This document shows positions 56,942 to 64,000 of a DNA stretch of 64,000 bases, in pieces. The DNA is from Littorina saxatilis (lineage: Eukaryota; Mollusca; Gastropoda; Littorinimorpha; Littorinidae): contig NC_090254.1 in NCBI RefSeq assembly GCF_037325665.1, forward strand, positions 19,304,935-19,368,934, given 5' to 3'. The translations under genes and the position numbers were made by a program. Position 1 is the first letter of the stretch, and the number at the start of each line of letters is the position of its first letter. Below the pieces are notes generated by a model. The model did not search any database and was not told the DNA's origin. It saw nothing but the letters and a program-made list of their open reading frames with translations.

Positions 56942-58230
56942 CTGACTTCCCCCGCGGGTTAGGGGGAAGAATTTACCCGATACTCCCCAGCATGTCGTAA
57001 GAGGCGACTAACGGATTCTGTTTCTCCTTTTTCCCTTGTTATATTTAGTCAAGTTTTGACTAAATATTTTAACATCGAGGGGGAATCGAAACGAGGGTCG
57101 TGGTGTATGTGCGTGTGTCTGTGTGTGTGTCTGTGTGTGTGTCTGTGTGTGTGTGTGTAGAGCGATTCAGACTAAACTACTGGACCGATCTTTATGAAAT
57201 TTGACAAGAGAGTTCCTGGGTATGAAATCCCCGAACGTTTTTTTCATTTTTTTGATAAATGTCTTTGATGACGTCATATCCGGCTTTTCGTGAAAGTTGA
57301 GGCGGCACTGTCACGCCCTCATTTTTCAACCAAATTGGTTGAAATTTTGGTCAAGTAATCTTCGACGAAGCCCGGACTTCGGTATTGCATTTCAGCTTGG
57401 TGGCTTAAAAATTAATTAATGACTTTGGTCATTAAAAATCTGAAAATTGTAAAAAAAAATAAAAAATTATAAAACGATCCAAATTTACGTTTATCTTATT
57501 CTCCATCATTTGCTGATTCCAAAAACATATAAATATGTTATATTTGGATTAAAAACAAGCTCTGAAAATTAAATATATAAAAATTATTATCAAAATTAAA
57601 TTGTCCAAATCAATTTAAAAACACTTTCATCTTATTCCTTGTCGGTTCCTCATTCCAAAAACATATAGATATGATATGTTTGGATTAAAAACACGCTCAG
57701 AAAGTTAAAACAAAGAGAGGTACAGAAAAGCGTGCTATCCTTCTTAGCGCAACTACTACCCCGCTCTTCTTGTCAATTTCACTGCCTTTGCCATGAGCGG
57801 TGGACTGACGATGCTACGAGTATACGGTCTTGCTGAAAAATGGCATTGCGTTCAGTTTCATTCTGTGAGTTCGACAGCTACTTGACTAAATATTGTATTT
57901 TCGCCTTACGCGACTTGTTAAGTGTTTCTTGTATAGAATATAGTCAATGTTTGTAAAGATTTTAGTCAAGCAGCATGTAAGAAATGTTAAGTCCTTTGTA
58001 CTGGAAACTTGCATTCTCCCAGTAAGGTAATAAATATATTGTAAGTACAATTGATTGATTGATTGATTGAATATATTGTACTACGTTGCAAGCCCCTGGA
58101 GCAATTTTTTTATTGGTGCTTTTGTGAACAAGAAACAATTAACAAGTGGCTCTATCCCATCTCCCCTCCTTTCCCCGTCGCGATATAACCTTCGTGGTTG
58201 AAAACGACGTTAAACACCAAATAAAGAAAG
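56942..58230 (+). mobile_element. Retroposon interrupted by a HINE-like element, 8-bp TSD
   Basis: Head near 56950, tail ending 58230, TSD AATTGTGT at 56934-56941 and 58231-58238. Splitting the family sequence CCCTTGTT|AAGTGTTTC, the HINE-like element (57041-57919) is inserted. A small (TTGA)n insert is near 58050. Confidence 0.85.
57041..57919 (+). mobile_element. HINE-like element, copy H2, nested
   Basis: Starts ATATTTAGTCAAG, ends CGCCTTACGCGACTTGTT, with a short (TG)n core. The interrupted retroposon supplies the empty site: no bases are clearly duplicated beyond the element's own ACTTGTT end. Confidence 0.78.
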
Positions 58231-58309
58231 AATTGTGTACGAAGAGAAGAACGTAAAAGTATGGATGCTTTTACCCCATATTACATCAATGGTGACTTAC
58301 ACAATGATC

Positions 58310-58698
58310 TTCTTCCTCTTCTTCTGCGTTCATGGGCTGAAACTCCCACGTACACTCGTGTTTTTTGCACGAGTGGGGGTTTACGTGTATGACCGTTTTT
58401 ACCCCGCCTTTTAGGCAGCAATACACCGCTTTCGGGGGAAGCATGCTGGGTATTTTTGTGTTTCTATAACCCACCAAACTCTGACATGGATTACAGGATC
58501 TTTTCCGTGCGTACTTGGTCTTGTGCCTGCGTGTACACACGAAGGGGGATAAGCCTAAAGCAGGTCTGCACATAAGTTGACCTGGGAGATCAGAAAAAAC
58601 TCCACACTTAACCCACCAGGCGGCCGCGGACGGGATTCGAACCCTCGACCTTCCGATTAAGAGGCCGACGTCTTATCACCCCGCCACAGCGCCCGTCG
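58310..58698 (-). mobile_element. tRNA-derived SINE, minus strand
   Basis: Same family as 10023-10372, with the (CTT)n tail at the left and tRNA-like head near 58620-58695. No clear TSD. Slightly longer in the body. Confidence 0.78.
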
Positions 58699-58699
58699 A

Positions 58700-59638
58700 C
58701 ACACAGATCTTCACAGCTGTATTGATTAACATGTTCTTTTACACGAGAGGGAATAATTATACCTTTAAATTCCTGCTGCAAGCTGACCCCGTGTACGGTC
58801 ACATAGTCCAGATAGACTTGTCTGTCATCACGCCTCGCTGCCAAAACAAAATTCGCAACGCAATTTATCTGACAGACGCCCCGGACCCCCAGCTAATTTC
58901 TTATCCACTTCCAGTGATTTTTCAGTCACTTACTTTGCACTTTGTTGAAAGCGAACGATGTTCGTGAAAAGGTGTAGATAAACTTCTTACAAGCGTAGAG
59001 AGCTAAGCCACCGGTCTTGGGAGACGGGGAACGGATTAGTTGACAGATCTGAGGCTATCGTGTGATAATTAATGGTGCTTTGTGATAATTCAATCAGATG
59101 AACTTTCCTCTAAACATGCATGTGGGGTCTGTCTTGATTGATCTTGTAAACATTAAAGTTGGTCAGTTTGCAGACAGAAATGAAAAAAGGCCAACGCATT
59201 CTATATTTTGGATACAGGGATTAAAAAAGTTTGTTTAATTTAATCGTTTCAGTCTAAACAAAACTTTAAATGTATGGGACTTTTAACTTGTGTATTGTTT
59301 GGACATTTAAAAACAAACAACATTTTTTTAAAGTAAGCGCTACGTAATTTATAGGTTAAGTATAACGTCGGACTTTGAACATTCATGCTGATCAGTTTTG
59401 ATTAAGTTGTGTAACCGTCAGTGTCGCTTCGCTGATAATGAGGCCTGAAAAGTCTCGGAAAGTGTTCTTACGTTGTGCTGTTTCCACGTCTTTCTGCATA
59501 CGCTCACAAACAATCAGACAGACACAGTAACCGACAGACATACAAATAAAAAGACAGACAGACAGACAGACAGACAGATAAACAGACAGACCGACAGACA
59601 CGCCCGTTTGCACGCACAGACAACACACGCACGCACTC

Positions 59639-59640
<2 letters not shown>
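58700..59640. other. Intergenic, nothing recognised
   Basis: AT-rich; no feature supported. Confidence 0.5.

Positions 59641-59704
<64 letters not shown>
59640..59704. repeat. (CA)n microsatellite
   Basis: Over 25 CA units; (CAGA)n precedes it at 59550-59600. Confidence 0.95.
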
Positions 59705-59706
<2 letters not shown>

Positions 59707-59931
59707 AAACAGACACACACACGCACACACATACACAGACATACATATAGGGGAAAGGCTCCTAATATGGACCGGCTCCTAATATGGACCACCTCCTGTT
59801 CTGACAAACTTACGGCGCTAGAGCGCTCAAAACAATTTCATTCGCTTTATTCACCCTCTCTGGATAAGTTGCACATGTCAAAACAGTTGCAGAAACACAA
59901 ACCTCAAAACCGTTAGGCTTTTTTGCTTTTT

Positions 59932-60767
59932 ACATTTAGTCAAGTTTTGACTAAATGTTTTAACGTAGAGGGGGGAATCGAGACGAGGGTCATGGTGTAT
60001 GTGTGTGTGTCTGTGTGTGTGTGTAGAGCGATTCAGAGAAAACTACTGGACCGATCTTCATGAAACTTGACATGAGAGATCCTGAGTATGGTATCTCCAG
60101 ACGTTTTTTTCATTTTTTTTGATAAATGTCTTTGATGACGTCATATCCGGCTTTTCGTGAAAATTGAGGCGGCACTGTCACGCTCTCATTTTTCAACCAA
60201 ATTGGTTGAAATTTTGGTCAAGTAATCTTCGACAAAGCCCGGACTTTGGTATTGCATTTGATTAATGAGTTTGCTCATTAAAGTTGTCATTAAAATCGAT
60301 TTTTCGCAAACAGATTTAAAATTGATTGCATCGTATTCTTCATCACATTCTAAATCTAAAAATATATATATATGTCATGTTTACTCTTAAAATGTGATCA
60401 CAATTAACGAAAATAGATTTGTTAGTCTTACAATTAAAATGTAAGAAATCGATCCAAAAATGATTTCATCTTATTCTTTATCATTTCCTGATTCCAAAAA
60501 CATAGATATGATAGGTTGTATTCAAATCAAGCTCAGAAAGTTAACAAGAATACAGAAAAGCGCGCTTTCTTGCTTAGCATAATACGCTACCGCGCTAATC
60601 TGGCGTGTCAATATCACTACGTTTTGCACGTGGAAGGTGAGCGATTTCTTTCACGTGGGGATTGACGAAGCTGTACTGTCTTGGTGAAAAAATACAGTGC
60701 GTTCAGTTTCATTCCGTGAGTTCGACAGCTTGACTAAATGTAGTAATTTCGCCTTATGCGACTTGTT
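59932..60767 (+). mobile_element. HINE-like element, copy H3, diverged
   Basis: Same ends as H1 (TACATTTAGTCAAG... CGCCTTATGCGACTTGTT) but a divergent middle (60260-60560), marking a separate subfamily. Confidence 0.75.
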
Positions 60768-61284
60768 TTCACTTTTGGTAGCGTTCACTCTAAATTTGCC
60801 GCCTAAAACGGACTCGTTTCTGTTCACAGCCAAAGCTTTCATAACACAAAAATGGCTATATATGACAGCTAAGACAGTATTTGTTACATTTTAACAGTGT
60901 ATACCCCGAGTTTCTACTGCAAACAAAAAATAATAGCAAAACCTCAAAGTATGTGTGAGTCCCATAATATGGACCACCTTCAACAAATCGAAGAAAATAA
61001 AAACTAAAGGCAATTTTAATTGTCTCCCAGGTACGGCTCATATGGCTCTATCTGACCTTGTACGGATATATCCGTACACACAGTCACTTCAGTCGCTTCT
61101 TGTAACGTCGATCTAACGCTTGCATTCCAGCGTGTTGATACACAGATGCTACACAGTTACTACAATTCTGAGTGACCTGCTGGAGCATAGCTGGTCTCGG
61201 CTAAAAAAAACCTTGGTCAACATTGGTGGGGTAGAAAGTGTTAAATCCGAAAACCTTTGCAGCCTACCCCGTGAATGCTCTCAA

Positions 61285-61439
61285 CAAGAGCCGGACGTGT
61301 TCCAGAACATAAAATGACACACAAAAATGCATAAGATGGCAGAAGATGCAAATTTATTCACAAAACAATTTGTTTTTACATTTAGTCAAGTTTTGACTAA
61401 ATGTTTTAACATAGAGGGGGAATCGAGACGAGGGTCGTG

Positions 61440-61530
<91 letters not shown>

Positions 61531-61750
61531 TGTGCGTGTGTGTGTGTAGAGCGATTCAGACTAAACTACTGGACCGATCTTTATGAAATTTGACATGAGA
61601 GTTCCTGGGTATGAAATCCCCAGACGTTTTTTTCATTTTTTCAAGAGCCGGACGTGTTCCAGAACATAAAATGACACACAAAGATGCATAAGATGGCAGA
61701 AGATGCAAATTTATTCACAAAACAATTTGTTTTTATATTTAGTCAAGTTT
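61285..61750 (+). repeat. 357-bp tandem duplication spanning host flank and HINE-like 5' end
   Basis: CAAGAGCCGGACGTGTTCCA starts at 61285 and again at 61642. Each is followed by about 90 bp of the same flank and then the start of a HINE-like element. The first element is cut off after ~260 bp. Confidence 0.85.
61378..61641 (+). mobile_element. HINE-like element, copy H4, 5' fragment with long (TG)n
   Basis: Identical start to H1 and a pure (TG)n run of about 45 units at 61443-61530. Ends abruptly at the duplication junction. Confidence 0.78.
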
Positions 61751-62485
61751 TGACTTTATTTTTTGACCGATCTTTTTGAAATGTTACATGAGAGTTCCTG
61801 GGTATGAAATCCCCAGATATTGTTTTCATTTTTTCGATAAATGTCTTTGATGACGTCATATCCGGCTTTTTGTAAAAGTTGAGGCGGCACTGTCACACCT
61901 TCATTTTTCAATCAAATTGATTGACATTTTGGCCAAGCAATCTTCGACAAAGGCCGGACTTCGGTATTGCATTTCAGCATGGAGGCTTAAAAATTAATTA
62001 ATGTCTTTGGTCATTAAAAATCTGAAAATTGTAATTAAAACTATTTTTTTAAAAAACGATCAAAAATTACTTTTATTTTATTCTCCATCATGTTCTGATT
62101 CCAAAAACATATAAATATGTTATATTTGGATTAGAAACAAGCTCTGAAAATTAAAAATATAATATTTATGATTAAAAATAAATTTCTGAAATCGTTTTAA
62201 AAATAATTTCATCTTATTCCTTGTCGGTTCCTGATGCCAAAAACATATAGATATGATATGTTTGGATTAAAAACACGCTCAGAAAGTTAAAACGAAGAGA
62301 GGTACAGTAAAGCGTGCTATGCAGCACAGCGCAACCGCTACCGCGCTGAACAGGCTCGTGACTTTCACTGCCTTTTGCACTAGCGGCGGACTACGGTCAT
62401 TGTGAAAAAATGCAGTGCGTTCAGTTTCATTCTGTGAGTTCCACAGCTTGACTAAATGTAGTAATTTCGCCTTACGCGACTTGTT
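61735..62485 (+). mobile_element. HINE-like element, copy H5
   Basis: Starts ATATTTAGTCAAG and ends CGCCTTACGCGACTTGTT. It has lost the (TG)n core. The 3' 400 bp are closest to H1. Confidence 0.78.
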
Positions 62486-63055
62486 AATTCTTGTCTACAA
62501 CAAACCTCACTCTCCAGTTTTTGGTGATGTTTCACAAATTGATCAGTCATACAACATGAACAGATGCATACATAGCATGATGAATATAAAATGAATGGTA
62601 CACTCGGTCGTAATTGTCCAGGTCCTTCTCTTAAGGCTGTAGGATACACCTGAAAGTACGCTGGAGTAGCCTCCCTTCGCGGATTTAGAACGCGTTTCGT
62701 GTCGTAACAGATTATCCACTTATTAGCCATATCCGTATGCAAAATAATGAAATAAACATTAGGAAATGGCAGAAGTTTACAACTATCGACATTCTCTATC
62801 AGTGCAATAAAAAACAATCGTTAGAACTTGAATTTACGACATGTCGTGCGTGAGAACGTGTCAGTAAACAAGCACTCTTGCCTGGCTGAAGAACCCTACG
62901 AGAAAATCTAAACTGAACAGACGACAAGTAATGGAAAGCAGTCTGCGGATAAACATAACAAACTGCTGATGAAAAAGTGTGTTCATCCCTGCTCTGGATA
63001 AAAGACATCGGACTGATGACAACGTGGCAGCGTTCACGCGAAAAGATTTTTTTTC

Positions 63056-63342
63056 AGATTATCGCTTCTACATTTTATTGCACGCACTTGGGGCAGATCT
63101 GAATTTCACGAATTGAGAACCACATGTTCTTTGCCGACAGAAATCACGATGGGACAAGATGCAGATTGTGTTGAAGAGATGTTTGCAGATTATCGCATCT
63201 ACATTTTATTGCTCAGATCAATCCACGTATCTGAATTTCGCAATGCCGAAAGACGACAAATCGGTCTTTTGAGTTGAGAACCACATGTTCTTTGGCGGCA
63301 GAAATCACTATGGGACAAGATGATGATTGTGTTGAGGAGGTT
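63056..63342 (+). repeat. Two tandem copies of a ~130-155 bp unit
   Basis: 'CAGATTATCGC-TCTACATTTTATTGC' and 'GAGAACCACATGTTCTTTG' occur in both. The second copy has ~30 bp extra. Confidence 0.78.
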
Positions 63343-63585
63343 AATACTGACTGACTTTAGATGAAGAGTTCCTAGACCTGGTTTTTGTAGAGAGGCATCA
63401 TGATGATATCCTGTTTTTTTTAACGTTCTTGGTGACAACGCGCCAGAATCGCACGAAGATCGAACTCTCGAAGAAAACAAGTTTATCGCTGAACATCGGA
63501 AATGTTAAAGTATTGCTCTTCCTGTCTGATCAGTCTCCCCGTTAAATCTACAGGCTACATTATTTATCAGGTAACTTACCAAACC

Positions 63586-63685
63586 GGTGTGTGTGTGTGT
63601 GTGTGTGCCGTGTGTGTGTGTGTCTGTCAGTGCGTGTGTCAGTGCGTGTGTGTGTGTGTGTGTCAGTGTGTGTGTGTATGTGCCG
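63586..63685. repeat. (TG)n-rich microsatellite
   Basis: TG with CAGTGCG interruptions; it creates a Cys/Val ORF that is not a gene. From here to 64000 nothing else is supported. Confidence 0.9.
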
Positions 63686-64000
63686 GGTGTGTGCCGGATT
63701 ACCACCATTAACGCACCCTTTTGGACTTTTCTACGTAACCTTACTATGCCTGCTGTGACATTCACGAGGATTATTGTGATTCTTGGACAATCGTGTGCCT
63801 GTGCTGGACTTGCAGGAAGACAAACGGCGTCGGAACGGTATACGTACTGCCAAGTGTGCACGCCCAGAGCGCAGTGTGAACCGAGAGTGACGGTGTCATT
63901 GTGTGGAAGTTTTGCTTGATTGATTTATTCATGATTTAATTTGCTTTTTGGTTCAATAGAAAAATCTGTGTACGTTATACTTTGTATTTTGTGGTGTGAT

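Noticed and set aside
63748-63919. Possible small secreted peptide starting MPAVTFTRIIVILG
   Set aside because: Short hydrophobic start but no clear cleavage site, no domain, and it joins a TG microsatellite upstream. Not enough to call a gene.

Overview
The window is animal nuclear DNA: intron-rich genes with GT-AG junctions, many transposon copies with target-site duplications, long (TG)n, (AG)n and (CA)n tracts, and a 3 kb satellite array. Several repeats match, from memory only, families I associate with littorinimorph gastropods (periwinkles, Littorina). A marine snail is my best guess; no search was possible.

Region 1 (7-19879, plus strand) is the 3' part of a very large gene. Seventeen exons join in one frame across sixteen introns with matching phases and encode at least 2972 residues. 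The product is a single-pass membrane glycoprotein. It has FN3-like modules marked by repeated 'VDTTPP' signatures, a Ser/Thr/Asp-rich linker, a furin-type site followed by a dense N-glycosylation cluster, a cadherin-like module, two EGF-like modules, one transmembrane helix and a cytoplasmic tail of about 320 residues. The start lies upstream of the window. Its introns hold TIR elements, Harbinger-like MITEs, a SINE, a Helentron/HINE-like element and a decayed duplicate exon. A 42-bp minisatellite begins about 25 bp after its stop.

Region 2 (20480-26600) is intergenic: a 32-bp minisatellite, a tRNA-derived SINE, a foldback element, a long (AG)n tract and another MITE.

Region 3 (26649-39256, plus) is a second multi-exon gene. 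Its phases are consistent through ten proposed exons (591 codons plus stop). It carries a tyrosine-recombinase-like domain, a Ser/Pro-rich linker and a C-terminal domain with a 'WLEEEVKAVE' motif. A 242-bp hAT-like element sits at the 3' edge of one proposed exon. An acidic exon-like ORF lies antisense in intron 1.

Region 4 (39300-50400) is repeat-dominated: retroposons with clear target-site duplications, a nearly identical ~250-bp tandem triplication, compound (TG)n tracts, and a satellite array of about 42 units of 74 bp. The array appears to have grown from one arm of a TIR element.

Region 5 (50421-52210, minus) is the 5' end of a gene for a secreted protein: signal peptide plus CUB domain, three exons seen. 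Its next intron would contain the satellite array.

Region 6 (52300-64000) has no gene I can support. It holds a hAT-like MITE, an (AACT)n tract, a retroposon interrupted by a HINE-like element, three more HINE-like copies and small segmental duplications.

Gene functions are inferred from motifs only. Exon limits rest on splice consensus and phase agreement, not transcripts.
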